DNA of 62,235 bases from CAZDHT01 sp964505325 (GTDB lineage Bacteria; Planctomycetota; PUPC01): positions 1-62,235 of the forward strand of contig CAZDHT010000002.1 in the NCBI GenBank assembly GCA_964505325.1, given 5' to 3'. The position numbers were made by a program, and so were the translations under genes. A model generated the notes under the pieces. That model was not told the DNA's origin. It worked only from the letters and a program-made list of their open reading frames with translations, and made no database searches. Shown piece by piece: positions 22,070 through 30,881 of this stretch (the stretch's first letter is position 1; every line of letters begins with the position of its first letter).

Positions 22070-23581
22070 TCACGCGCCCCAGATCCGCGGCATCCAGAGC
22101 GGCTCTTTGCCCATCTCGGCGAAGAGGAGCTTCATCACGAGCTCGGCCTTCAGCTCGGCCGCCTCGGGTTCCGCCCACAGGTTGTTGACCTCGCCGGGGT
22201 CTTCCTCGAGATCGAACAGCTCGCCGTAGTCGCGGTTCCAGTAGACGGTCAGCTTGTAGCGCTCGCCGACGTAGGTCTTCGCGTGGATGGTCGTGGGCTG
22301 GTGGCGGTTCTCGACGATGACGTGGCCGCGAGCGGAGTCGGCCTCGCCTGTCCATACCTTGCTCTGGTCGACGCCCGTCATCCCGCGCGGCGCCGGAATG
22401 CCGCAGAGCGAGAGGAACGTCTGCGGCAGGTCGACCAGCGACAGCAGGGCGTCGCTCTGCGCAGCGCCGGGGAACTTGCCCGGCCAGCTCGCGATGAATG
22501 GCACCTTGATCATGTCCTCATAGTGAAACGCCCCCTTGGCGGTCAGGCCGTGCTGCCCGTAGAAGTGGCCGTGGTCGGTGGTGAACACGACGGCCGTGTT
22601 TTCCGCGAGGCCAAGCGCGTCGAGCTTGTCAAGGATCACGCCGATGTATTTGTCCATCAGCGAGATCATGCCGTAATAGACCGCGATGTCCTTCGCGAGC
22701 AGCTCCCGATCCCGGAGATGGGAGTGGAACCCATGCATGCCATTGCCGTCCGGCTCCTCCCAAGCGGAGAAATCGGGGGCCTCCTGTTGGGTCATCTGGA
22801 AGTGCGGCGGGTTCTGGTCGTGCTCGCCCTCGGTGACCTGGGGCACCGTCAGCGTGTTCGGGTCGTACATGGTATCCCACGGCTCGGGGACCAAGTAGAC
22901 GGGATGCGGGTCGAAGAAGCTGGACCACAAGAAGAAAGGCTCATCATTCTTCGCGTACTTCTCCAGCAGTGCGTTGGTGCGCTCGGCGATCCACGTGTCG
23001 TAGTGGTACTCCTCCGGGATGAGCCATTTGTGCCGCGAGGGCTCCTTGTTTCCGGTCGGCGCGAGGAAGTAGTCGCGCCAGTTCGTGCAGCCCTTCTCCT
23101 CCATCCAGATGGCGTAGTGCTGGCCGACGTGGGCCTCGTCGGTGTGGTTGCGCGCCAGCTCGACGTGGCCGAAGCCGTAAAACGGCCCGTGGAAGTCTTT
23201 CCAGAACTTCAGGTCTTGCATGATCGGGTAGGATTCGAGGGACGGATACTCGTCGGTCCCCCGCAGCGGCTGAAAATGCGCCTTGCCGACCAGGGCCGTG
23301 CGGTAGCCGGCGGCCTGGAAGTCCTCCCCCACCGTGTGCTCGGTCTCGGGCAGCTTAGTCCCCAAGGCCCAGGCACCGTGCTGGCTGGGGTACTTGCCGG
23401 TGATGAGAGACGCGCGGGTCGGCGTGCAGGTCGGGTTCGTGCAATAGGCGCGCGTGAACACCACGCCCTGCCCTGCCAGCCGGTCGAGGTTGGGCGTCTT
23501 GATCTCGTCGTTGAAAACGCCCAGCGTGTTCCAGTGCTGCTGGTCGCTCGTGATGAACAGGATGTTCGGACGCTTGCTCAT
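22070..23581 (-). CDS. type I sulfatase
   Basis: A 503-residue alkaline-phosphatase-fold sulfatase. The N-terminal metal-binding NILFITSDQQHWNTLG is followed by the formylglycine site Cys52-TPTR-ASLITG; further metal ligands are in TTDHGHFYGQHGL. A formylglycine-generating enzyme would be needed to activate it; none is in this window. No clear signal peptide, so cytosolic, or exported by an unseen route. The start is ambiguous between ATG 23581 (chosen) and ATG 23590. A good promoter lies upstream. With the GH42-like gene next door it fits breakdown of sulfated polysaccharides. Confidence 0.93.
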   Translation of the reverse strand: MSKRPNILFITSDQQHWNTLGVFNDEIKTPNLDRLAGQGVVFTRAYCTNPTCTPTRASLITGKYPSQHGAWALGTKLPETEHTVGEDFQAAGYRTALVGKAHFQPLRGTDEYPSLESYPIMQDLKFWKDFHGPFYGFGHVELARNHTDEAHVGQHYAIWMEEKGCTNWRDYFLAPTGNKEPSRHKWLIPEEYHYDTWIAERTNALLEKYAKNDEPFFLWSSFFDPHPVYLVPEPWDTMYDPNTLTVPQVTEGEHDQNPPHFQMTQQEAPDFSAWEEPDGNGMHGFHSHLRDRELLAKDIAVYYGMISLMDKYIGVILDKLDALGLAENTAVVFTTDHGHFYGQHGLTAKGAFHYEDMIKVPFIASWPGKFPGAAQSDALLSLVDLPQTFLSLCGIPAPRGMTGVDQSKVWTGEADSARGHVIVENRHQPTTIHAKTYVGERYKLTVYWNRDYGELFDLEEDPGEVNNLWAEPEAAELKAELVMKLLFAEMGKEPLWMPRIWGA

Positions 23582-23626
23582 CGGCCTCATTCGCTCCGTG
23601 GTTAAGGGGACGGTACGTGAGTTCAG

Positions 23627-23654
23627 AGTATAGCGACGCCTGCCGGGAACTCAA
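23627..23654 (-). promoter_or_regulatory. sigma-70-like promoter for the sulfatase gene
   Basis: Minus strand: TTGAGT (23654-23649), 16 bp spacer, TATACT (23632-23627). The leader is about 30-40 nt. Confidence 0.6.
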
Positions 23655-23810
23655 GCGACGCGGCGGCCCATCTCCAGGTACCGGATCAAGTCCCTCAGCG
23701 GTTGCCTCGTCGTTGTGCGTGGCCAGGCGTCCAACGACGGGCCTGATAGTCCGTGGCAATCGAGTCGCTGGATGGCACGCCCGGCGGGTACGTCGCCCGA
23801 GGCGAGGGCA

Positions 23811-23835
23811 ACGCCCCGCTCGCATCGCGGGGCGT
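23811..23835 (-). terminator. perfect 9-bp hairpin downstream of the GH42-like gene
   Basis: ACGCCCCGC (23811-23819), 7-nt loop, GCGGGGCGT (23827-23835), about 47 nt beyond the stop of the minus-strand GH42-like gene. No T-tract, so termination is plausible but not certain. The rest of 23655-23881 shows no gene I can support. Confidence 0.4.
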
Positions 23836-23881
23836 ATCTGTCGCCGCGTGGCTCACCCACAGACTCAAGCTCCTTCGCACG

Positions 23882-25747
23882 CTACGCTGTTCGACACCTC
23901 AGGAACGTCGCCCGGATCGGGTCGACGGTCAGGGTCACGCTGTCGGTCACGCCGTGGTCGGTTCCTTCCAACACGTCGGTGATCCGCCAAGGCTCGGTGA
24001 AGCGCAGGGTCACCCTCGCCGGCGGGCGCTCGTTGTCGGGGAACGGCTGGCCCGTGGCGATGCGGGCGTCGTTTCGCTGGATCGCCAGGATGCGTTCGCC
24101 GTCGCGAACGAACGTGGTTAGCTCGAACCGGCCCGGGTCGGCGGACTCGATTCGCACCCGCGCCGGTGGCAGCACACCGTCGACGATGGGCCGGAACGCC
24201 TCCTGCGGCGGGAGCGGGTCGAACGTCTCGCACCGCCGCCGGGGGTACGCGGTCAGGTCATGCTCGAAGTGGATCAGGCGCTCGTGAGCGCCGAGCCTCC
24301 CCGGCCTGAGCCGTAGCTCTTCGTCGAACCGCCCCACCTCGCTGTCGTGCAGCACGGTCCCGCCGGTCTGGAGGAAACGACGAATCCAGGCGATGTCGGC
24401 GTCGGACAGGGCGACGGCCATCGGAACGATCAGCAACTTGCCCGCCCCGTCGACCTCGGGCAGGCCGACGCGGGTGCTGACCACCTCGAACTGCCGGCCG
24501 GCGTCCTCGATCAGCCGGTACCAGCCCATCTCATTGATGAGGTAGGTCTCGTGCTCGCGCGCGTAGGCCCACTCGCGGCCGGCCCAGTCCTCGTCCAGCG
24601 CCAGCTCGGTCTCGACCCACTTCCGGACGAGGCTGGCGTGCGAATGCAGCACGTAGATGGGATCGTTCTGCCGGGTGAAGCCGGCGAGCACCGCGGCCAT
24701 CTTCTTCAGCGGTTGGATCCAGCCGGCGATTCTTGGCGCGTGTTCGGCCAGGCTCACCGTCGTGCGGTCGATCAGCGAACTGAACGGGTCGATCAGCTCG
24801 GAGCGATAGCCGTGGATGAACGCGAACCACGCGGTGTGGTCCCAGTGATTCGGGTCGGCCCGGCCGGGAATGGTGTGCATCAGGTCGGTCCGTTCGCACA
24901 GGCTGCGGGCCAGCTCCATCTCGCCTGCTTCGTCATAGCACTCCAGCAGGTCGTACTCGCCCGAGATGCGCTCCCAGTCCTGCCCGCCGAAGGCGCCGGG
25001 CGGCCACACGCCGGTCAGCGCCACGGGCACGCGCGGCGCCAGCGCGCGGATGCGGTTGCGCAGGGCGAACAAGACCCGGTGGAAGCTGTGGTCCATGAAG
25101 CGCCGGAAGGCAAACCACTCGGCCAGCGACGCGCCGGGGTCGGCGGTGAAGATCTGTTTGACGCGGTCGGTCGTCATTCCTTCGACCTGGTTCCAGTCGT
25201 CGTAGTCGCTGCCCCAGGCGGCGTTGACCGCGCCGAGGCCGCCGTACTGTTCCTGGAGCCACTCGCGGAACCCGGCGGCGCAGTGCGGGCAACTGCAATA
25301 GTCGAACGGCGAACAACAGTGGGTGATCGTCCCCTCGTTGGTGACGCTGAAGTAGAGCACGTCGTCGGGGTCATAGCTGCGGACGCGGCGCTCGACGCGG
25401 GCGAAGAGCTCCTTCTGGACGGCGGGGTCGTTGAAACAGGGGACGCGGACGCGCCGCGCGGGATTCTCGCGGTCGGCGCGGAACGCGGGCACGGCCTCCT
25501 CGTCGTGCCGCTGGCCGAAGAAGAAGACGCCGGGCTGGCCTTCGAGAAACGGCGCAGCCCGGAGCCCGAAGCGCGGCAGGTGGCGGCCCATCCCTTCCGC
25601 TTCGCACTCGGTTACGTTCGTGCCGTCGATGCCGATCTCGCGGAGCAGCGGGCCGCACTCCGGCGCGTCGCCGGGGTTGGGGCCCCAGAACGTGGTGGGA
25701 TGATACTCGCCGGCGTCGCGCCAGCGAGCTTGGGAAGCGTCAGCCAT
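23882..25747 (-). CDS. GH42-like beta-galactosidase family protein
   Basis: A 621-residue glycoside hydrolase. The acid/base pair context is TNEG with Asn137-Glu138, followed by a Cys cluster (144, 145, 151, 153, 156) like the zinc site of GH42, then FREWLQEQYGGLGAVNAAWGSDYDDWNQVE, the GH42 signature helix. A second Glu in the C-terminal half of the barrel would be the nucleophile; a candidate is in DLLECYDEAGE. The last ~200 residues form the trimerisation-like and beta domains. No signal peptide, so probably intracellular. It should cleave beta-galactosides or related sugars after a sulfatase has acted. Confidence 0.82.
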   Translation of the reverse strand: MADASQARWRDAGEYHPTTFWGPNPGDAPECGPLLREIGIDGTNVTECEAEGMGRHLPRFGLRAAPFLEGQPGVFFFGQRHDEEAVPAFRADRENPARRVRVPCFNDPAVQKELFARVERRVRSYDPDDVLYFSVTNEGTITHCCSPFDYCSCPHCAAGFREWLQEQYGGLGAVNAAWGSDYDDWNQVEGMTTDRVKQIFTADPGASLAEWFAFRRFMDHSFHRVLFALRNRIRALAPRVPVALTGVWPPGAFGGQDWERISGEYDLLECYDEAGEMELARSLCERTDLMHTIPGRADPNHWDHTAWFAFIHGYRSELIDPFSSLIDRTTVSLAEHAPRIAGWIQPLKKMAAVLAGFTRQNDPIYVLHSHASLVRKWVETELALDEDWAGREWAYAREHETYLINEMGWYRLIEDAGRQFEVVSTRVGLPEVDGAGKLLIVPMAVALSDADIAWIRRFLQTGGTVLHDSEVGRFDEELRLRPGRLGAHERLIHFEHDLTAYPRRRCETFDPLPPQEAFRPIVDGVLPPARVRIESADPGRFELTTFVRDGERILAIQRNDARIATGQPFPDNERPPARVTLRFTEPWRITDVLEGTDHGVTDSVTLTVDPIRATFLRCRTA

Positions 25748-25841
25748 CAGCGGACCTTTCTACAATGAGTGAGCCGTCGTCGCGGCCCGTACCTTAACCC
25801 GGTCCGCCGGCGAGCGCAACTGCGAAGGCGTGCTTTGCCGC

Positions 25842-25870
25842 TTGACGCCTGCGACGGCGCCGCCTACCAT
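25842..25870 (+). promoter_or_regulatory. sigma-70-like promoter for the P1 peptidase gene
   Basis: TTGACG (25842-25847), 17 bp spacer, TACCAT (25865-25870). The leader is about 26 nt and carries a strong AAGGAGG Shine-Dalgarno. Confidence 0.5.
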
Positions 25871-25902
25871 CTGGACGGCAGCAAGCACAAGGAGGCATCC
25901 CA

Positions 25903-26862
25903 ATGATCACCAACGACAACACGGAGCTGACGCCGGTGATCCCCAGCGGCGGGCCGACGCTGGAGTACGACTTCCCCGCGTTCCGCGTCGGCGTGGCAGA
26001 GTACCCCGCGGGGCCGACGGGCTGCACGGTGTTTCACTTTCGGAAGCCGGTCGCCACGTCGGTGGACCAGCGCGGCGGGGCGGTCGGCGCCACCGGCAAC
26101 CACGAGTGGAACCACGCCATCTGCTTCGCCGGCGGATCGTCCTACGGGCTGGAAGCCGCGGCGGGGGTGTCCGCGGAGCTGTTCGCCCAATGTGACTACG
26201 GGACGGCGTTCGACCAGATCGCAGAGGTTTCGGGCGCGATCATCTACGACTACCGCCCGCGCGACAACGCGATCTACGCGGACAAGGAGTTGGGCCGCCT
26301 GGCGCTGCGGACGGCCCGGCCCAACTGGTTCCCACTGGGGGCGCGGGGCGCGGGATGCTCCGCCCGCTGCGGCCGGGGCCCTGAACAGAAGGGCCGGCAG
26401 CCGTCGGGGCAGGGCGGCGCTTTCCGCCGCATCGGCTCCACCCGGATCGCCGCGTTCTCCGTGGTCAACTCGCTCGGCGCCATCTGCGACCGGCAGGGGC
26501 GCGTGGTCCGTGGCCACCTCGTCCCCGAGACCGGCGAGCACTACCACTACGTCGAGGAGCTGGCTCGGCTGCGCCAAGCCGGCGGCGAGGGCTGTGCCTC
26601 GGTAGGGAACACCACGCTGACCGTGGTCATCACCAACCAACAGCTGGGCTATCGGATGCTGCGACAGTTCGCCCGGCAGGTGCACAGCTCGATGGCCCGC
26701 GCCATCCAGCCGTTCCATACCGTGTACGATGGCGACGTGCTCTACGCCGTGACCACCGGCGAGGTGGACAATCCCGACCTCGACGAAGTGGCCTTGGGCG
26801 TGGAGGCGGGTGAGGCGGTGTGGGACGCTGTGCTAAGCATCCACGAGGCGATGGGGCAGTAA
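25903..26862 (+). CDS. P1 family peptidase (DmpA/NylC-like)
   Basis: A 319-residue N-terminal-nucleophile-type hydrolase of the DmpA/L-aminopeptidase/6-aminohexanoate hydrolase group. These are made as precursors that self-cleave before a Ser or Thr; here the site is GNTTLTVVITNQ, cleaving before a Thr in the last third. Upstream family features are GGAVGATGNHEWNHAICFAGGSSYGLEAAAG and YDYRPRDNAIYADKELG. The region 335-400 nt downstream of them (GARGAGCSARCGRGPEQKG) is more Gly/Arg-rich than usual and probably a loop. AAGGAGG lies just before the ATG. It may act on D-amino or beta-amino peptides. Cytosolic, apparently monocistronic. Confidence 0.9.
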   Translation: MITNDNTELTPVIPSGGPTLEYDFPAFRVGVAEYPAGPTGCTVFHFRKPVATSVDQRGGAVGATGNHEWNHAICFAGGSSYGLEAAAGVSAELFAQCDYGTAFDQIAEVSGAIIYDYRPRDNAIYADKELGRLALRTARPNWFPLGARGAGCSARCGRGPEQKGRQPSGQGGAFRRIGSTRIAAFSVVNSLGAICDRQGRVVRGHLVPETGEHYHYVEELARLRQAGGEGCASVGNTTLTVVITNQQLGYRMLRQFARQVHSSMARAIQPFHTVYDGDVLYAVTTGEVDNPDLDEVALGVEAGEAVWDAVLSIHEAMGQ

Positions 26863-26876
26863 TCCGCCGGTGGGGA

Positions 26877-27353
26877 TCAGGTCACGCCGGCGACGAGTTC
26901 GGCCGCGCGGGAGCCGCCAGCGGCGAAGGAAAGGCGGCGGCGGGTCTCGCCGGTGATCTCGATCCTGACGCCGAGGCAGTCGTCAGGCAGCGCGGCGGCG
27001 ACGCGGTCGGCCCACTCGACGACGGCCGCGCCGTCGCCATCGAAGAACTCGTCGCAACCGAGCGACACCAGGTCGCCGGCCCCGCGAAGCCGATACGCGT
27101 CGATGTGATAGAGCGGGATGCGGCCGTCGTATTCGTTGACCAGCTTGAACGTGGGGCTGGTCACGGTGTTCTCGGCGCCCACTCCGAGCGCGAGGCCCTT
27201 GGTGAATTGCGTCTTGCCCGCGCCCAGCGGGCCGATGAGGGCCAGCACGTCGCCCGGCCGCAGCCGCTCGCCGAGCTTCCGCCCAAGCTCGGCCGTCTCC
27301 TCGGGCGAGGTCGTCTCGATAATGATCGGCGCCGCCGACTGATCACTGCTCAC
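26877..27353 (-). CDS. tsaE: tRNA threonylcarbamoyladenosine biosynthesis ATPase TsaE
   Basis: A 158-residue P-loop protein. Walker A is IGPLGAGKTQFTKGLA near 39-54; the family stretch SPTFKLVNEYDGRIPLYHIDAYRL and the Walker-B-like VVEWADRV are in place. TsaE assists TsaB/TsaD in the universal t6A37 tRNA modification. The start is a GTG at 27353, only 3 nt after the thiL stop. As the last gene of the long secretion/thiL operon it would be co-transcribed with pilus genes, an arrangement that probably has no functional link. Confidence 0.93.
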   Translation of the reverse strand: MSSDQSAAPIIIETTSPEETAELGRKLGERLRPGDVLALIGPLGAGKTQFTKGLALGVGAENTVTSPTFKLVNEYDGRIPLYHIDAYRLRGAGDLVSLGCDEFFDGDGAAVVEWADRVAAALPDDCLGVRIEITGETRRRLSFAAGGSRAAELVAGVT

Positions 27354-27356
27354 TGA

Positions 27357-28280
27357 TTACTGCCCGCTCCACGTGTGTTCGTAGCCGCGCGGTTCCAGCG
27401 GCTGGCGCGTTCCGTCGGCCCGCTCGATCAGGACCTGGTCGCCGCCCATCTCGCCGATCTCGGTTACGGGCACGTCGAACGGCCACGACTCGCGCAGGGG
27501 CGCCGTTCGTTCGGCCGGGACGGTGAACAGGAGTTCAAAGTCCTCGCCGTCTTCGAGCGCGTGACGGATCGCGGCCACTCCGTCCTGCCGCTCGAGTTCA
27601 CGGGCGTCGTCAGAGACGGGAATCGCCGTCTCGCTGATGATCGCTCCCACCTCGCTCTCAGCGGCGATGTGGTTGAGATCCGTGGACAGCCCATCGCTGA
27701 CGTCGATCATCGCGGTGACGCCCACGTTGCGGTTCAGGAACAGGCCCTCCTCGATGCGCGGCTCGGCCTCAAAATGTCTACCCAGCAGCGACCCGCCGAG
27801 GCTCCCGGTGACGAATATCCGGTCCCCCGCCCGGGCGCCGGACCGAAGCACAGGGCTCAGGCCGCGCGTTTCGCCCAGCACCGTCACGGACACCACCAGC
27901 GGGGAAGGCCCGGACGTCACATCCCCGCCGGCCACGGGGGCGCCGTACTTCTCCGCCGCCGCGATCATGGCTTCGCCGAGCTCGTGCACGAACTCCTCCC
28001 CGCACGCCTCGTTCAGCCCGAGGGTGACAAGGCAGTGTGACGGGTAGCATCCCATGGCGGCGATGTCGCTGACGCTCGCGGCGATGACCTTGTGTCCGAT
28101 CTTTGCGGGCTGCGAGCCCGACGGGAAGTGCGAGCCCTCGAGGAACACATCGACCGTCACGACGATGCGGCTGCCGGGGCTCGGCACCAGGACAGCCGCG
28201 TCGTCTCCCGGGCCGACCTGCACGGACCCCGCGGCCCGTATCCGGCGACGCAGCCAGGCGACCAGCTCATTCTCAGACAT
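27357..28280 (-). CDS. thiL: thiamine-monophosphate kinase ThiL
   Basis: A 307-residue PurM/AIR-synthase-fold kinase that phosphorylates thiamine monophosphate to the diphosphate. Signatures: GPGDDAAVL near 23-31, VVTVDVFLEGSHF, ASVSDIAAMG, GGDVTSGPSPLVVSVTVLG and MIDVSDGLSTDLNHIA near 190. N- and C-terminal domains are complete and of normal length. It begins 3 nt after the stop of the STN lipoprotein gene, so it is translated from the same mRNA as the secretion cluster; tsaE follows at 3 nt. Confidence 0.95.
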   Translation of the reverse strand: MSENELVAWLRRRIRAAGSVQVGPGDDAAVLVPSPGSRIVVTVDVFLEGSHFPSGSQPAKIGHKVIAASVSDIAAMGCYPSHCLVTLGLNEACGEEFVHELGEAMIAAAEKYGAPVAGGDVTSGPSPLVVSVTVLGETRGLSPVLRSGARAGDRIFVTGSLGGSLLGRHFEAEPRIEEGLFLNRNVGVTAMIDVSDGLSTDLNHIAAESEVGAIISETAIPVSDDARELERQDGVAAIRHALEDGEDFELLFTVPAERTAPLRESWPFDVPVTEIGEMGGDQVLIERADGTRQPLEPRGYEHTWSGQ

Positions 28281-28283
28281 GGC

Positions 28284-29582
28284 TCACTTCCCGGGCGGGG
28301 GCTTCGGTCGGGTCACGTCCATCATTCGATCGATGAGCTTTGCCACTTTACGCTGCGATTCTTCGTCGTGGATGACGATGAGCCGGCCGGTTGGGCTGTG
28401 GTAGAACGCGATGGGAAGGTCGCTGTCCCACTCGCCGGGAGTGACGGCTTTTCGGATGGTGTTGAAGATAAACTTGATGCCCACGAATTCGTCGACGAGT
28501 TGCTTTACGTAGTAGGAGCGGACGACGGCGCGATCCCACGGCAGCTCGCCGGTGGTGCGGAGGATGCTGCGGTCCTGACCTTTTCCCAGGATCCAGAAGC
28601 GGCGCCCCGGCTCCGCCACGACCTCGCCCAGGCCGGCCGCTTCCGCGATGGCTGTGAGCGCGTTCCCCAGGGTGGTCTGGCCGAGCGCGAGGGCGATGTT
28701 CCGTTGCGGCTCATCAATGAACCGGTAGTCGAAGCCGATGTGGACCTTCGCCCTTCTCCCCAGCTCGTCGGCGATCCGGCGAATGTCCCGCTTCGTGAAG
28801 TTGCAGACCACGGGTGTCTTGAGCAGTTCGGCTCGCGCCTTCGCCGCGTTGTCTGGGCCCGGCGGCTCGTATTTCCGCTCCTTCTTCATCTCCTCGATGA
28901 TCTGCTCGAGCTTGGCGTGGCCTCTGCGGGGAAGGATGCCGGTCAGCCTGGAGCCGGTCTCATCCAGCACGAGCCCGGCGTCGGCATTCCCGGCCATCGT
29001 GTGGCGGAGGCAGTAGCGCAGGGCGAAGAGGAGCCTCTGCGATTCGTAGGTGTGGTCGTACCGGCCGGCGACCGGCCGGCTCGCCCGGACGAACGTCCCC
29101 ACTGCGTAGTTCTGCATCCGGAGCCGGTCCTGGCCGGCCCAGGTCCGGTCGCGGGTGATGAACACGGCCTGCGGCCCCTCCGTGGCGTACCAGGCCCCGA
29201 TGAGCCGGGTCAGCCAGTCGAGCACGTGCCGGGCGGGCATGTGATGCACGTCGAGGTCGATCAGCCTGGTCCTGGCCACCTGGTACACATCCGGGGTGAT
29301 GCCGATCCCGAGGCCGGTGGTATGGCTGAGCTCCTTGACCACGGTTTGCAGGCTGGCGGAGCGGAAGCTGAACGTAACGGGGGTCTCGATCGCCCCCTTC
29401 AACATTCGACGGATCTCGGCCATCGTCTTGCCGAGGAACCGCTCCTCTCCCCAGCGCCCTTCGTCGAAGAAGACGGGAGGGGTGACGGCGACGGGCTGCT
29501 TCGGTTGCGGCTGCGGATCGCGACATCCGGAAATCAGCAGCAGAACGGTGCCTGCAAGGATGAACGGGCCGCGCCAGAGCAC
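28284..29582 (-). CDS. STN/secretin-N-like lipoprotein of the secretion cluster
   Basis: A 432-residue protein from the chosen GTG at 29582, which gives a compact lipoprotein signal ending VLLLISGC; a TTG at 29636 (GAGGGG about 11 nt upstream) would lengthen the n-region by 18 residues and is the alternative. Two secretin/TonB short N-terminal-like segments appear: VTFSFRSASLQTVVKELSHT..GLGIGI near 75-100 and VHIGFDYRFIDEPQRNIALALGQTTLGNAL in the second half. No secretin pore domain follows, so it could be a pilotin-like or scaffold partner. A lipid anchor would place it in a membrane facing the secretin. It follows the PilP/GspC-like gene. Confidence 0.65.
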   Translation of the reverse strand: MLWRGPFILAGTVLLLISGCRDPQPQPKQPVAVTPPVFFDEGRWGEERFLGKTMAEIRRMLKGAIETPVTFSFRSASLQTVVKELSHTTGLGIGITPDVYQVARTRLIDLDVHHMPARHVLDWLTRLIGAWYATEGPQAVFITRDRTWAGQDRLRMQNYAVGTFVRASRPVAGRYDHTYESQRLLFALRYCLRHTMAGNADAGLVLDETGSRLTGILPRRGHAKLEQIIEEMKKERKYEPPGPDNAAKARAELLKTPVVCNFTKRDIRRIADELGRRAKVHIGFDYRFIDEPQRNIALALGQTTLGNALTAIAEAAGLGEVVAEPGRRFWILGKGQDRSILRTTGELPWDRAVVRSYYVKQLVDEFVGIKFIFNTIRKAVTPGEWDSDLPIAFYHSPTGRLIVIHDEESQRKVAKLIDRMMDVTRPKPPPGK

Positions 29583-29691
29583 TGGTGGGGACGGATCGGG
29601 GTGCTCACCGGCCGGAGTTGCAGTCAGGGGATTCAAGTCTGCAAACGCCCCTCGTCGGATGCGATGGCTCGGGGGCCAACGGCGGCGGTAC

Positions 29692-30870
29692 TCAGTATTC
29701 GTACTGCTGGAGCATCTTGCCCTTGAGCTTGAACCGCTGGCCTTTCTCGTTCTTCAGTATAACCGACGTCGGGTTGATCTTCTCGATGGTCATGCCGAGC
29801 GCGATGTCCCCCTCGTTGAGCCGACGGATATTGCCGCCCGCGTCCTCAAGCAGCGCGCTCCGCGTGGTCCCCACCTTGATGGTGCCGGTAAGCCCGAAGG
29901 GCAGCCGCCAGGTCGGCCCGCCCTTGTCAGTGATAAGGATTGGTTTGTTGGGGTCCTTGGGCGTAGGAGGCACGGGCGGTGGCGGGGGCGGCGGCGGAGG
30001 AGGAGGAGGAGGGGGCGGCTTGCGCCCGCCGTTACCCCGCTTCCCGCCGTTCCCGCCGTTCCCTCTCTTCGCCACCTGGGTCGAAACGCTGAGACCGATG
30101 GAATAGGGGTGGGACCCGTAACTGAACGCGGCAAAGCAGCGCTGGTGAGGAAGCAGGCGGTTGCGGGTCAGGTTGGCCGGCAGGTTTTCGATGGCCACCG
30201 CCGTCACGTTCTTCACGGACTGGACCCTCACCGGCATGTTCCGGGAGGCGGCGAGGGCGATCACACCGCGCTCGTGGGTCGCGTCCGGCAGAAGGATTTC
30301 CGGGACCCGCAGCACCTGGTCGCCCGCCTTCTGCTGCCAGGCCAATTTCAGGTGGAGCATGTACTTCTTATCGACGACGGGCGTCCCGAGCCGTACCGTG
30401 TACTGGCTGCCGTCAGGGCCGACGTCCTTCTTGTCGGGCTTGGACCGGTTGATCACGCCGCTGCCGTCGGCCCGGACCAGCTCGACGCCCGGAGGGAGCA
30501 GGAACTGGAACTTCGAGACCGGATACGGCAGGATGCGGTACTCGATGTCGACCAGCGCGATCCCGGACGATCGCGAGAACGTCATCAGCGCGGTCACGTT
30601 CGCTGAGATCACCCGCAACGAGTCGTACGCCGGCGCGAACGGGTTGCGCGCTCCCGGCGACCAGAACTCGGGAACGGCCTCCGACCGCAACTCGACCGAG
30701 GGCTCGACATATCCCTCGGTGACCTGCACCCCTTCCTGCCGGGGCGCCTTCGGAAGCGCGGGCATCGGCTCGACGCTGGCCATCCGCCAGAGAAAGGTCG
30801 CCAGAAGAAGCGCCAGAGCCGCAAGCAGCGCCCTTTCCGCATTGAGGAATCCGGTTCTCCCGGCGGCCAT
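29692..30870 (-). CDS. PilP/GspC-like inner-membrane protein with polyproline tract
   Basis: A 392-residue protein with one N-terminal membrane helix (13-31), a variable periplasmic part, a Gly/Asn/Lys linker, 15 consecutive Pro (285-299), and a C-terminal module (about 318-385: RLPFGLTGTIKVGTTRSALL ... LNEGDIALGMTIEKINPTSVILKNEKG) resembling the GspC HR/PilP fold that binds the secretin. It would link the inner-membrane assembly complex to the secretin. ATG 30870 has AAAGGAGG 6 nt upstream and lies 11 nt after the PilO-like gene; the frame is open upstream but overlaps that gene. The Pro tract should need EF-P. Confidence 0.75.
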   Translation of the reverse strand: MAAGRTGFLNAERALLAALALLLATFLWRMASVEPMPALPKAPRQEGVQVTEGYVEPSVELRSEAVPEFWSPGARNPFAPAYDSLRVISANVTALMTFSRSSGIALVDIEYRILPYPVSKFQFLLPPGVELVRADGSGVINRSKPDKKDVGPDGSQYTVRLGTPVVDKKYMLHLKLAWQQKAGDQVLRVPEILLPDATHERGVIALAASRNMPVRVQSVKNVTAVAIENLPANLTRNRLLPHQRCFAAFSYGSHPYSIGLSVSTQVAKRGNGGNGGKRGNGGRKPPPPPPPPPPPPPPPVPPTPKDPNKPILITDKGGPTWRLPFGLTGTIKVGTTRSALLEDAGGNIRRLNEGDIALGMTIEKINPTSVILKNEKGQRFKLKGKMLQQYEY

Positions 30871-30881
30871 CAGAGCCTCCT

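Noticed and set aside
23651..23860. A 69-codon minus frame between the sulfatase and the GH42-like gene
   Set aside because: No recognisable family, a strong hairpin inside it and no ribosome binding site.
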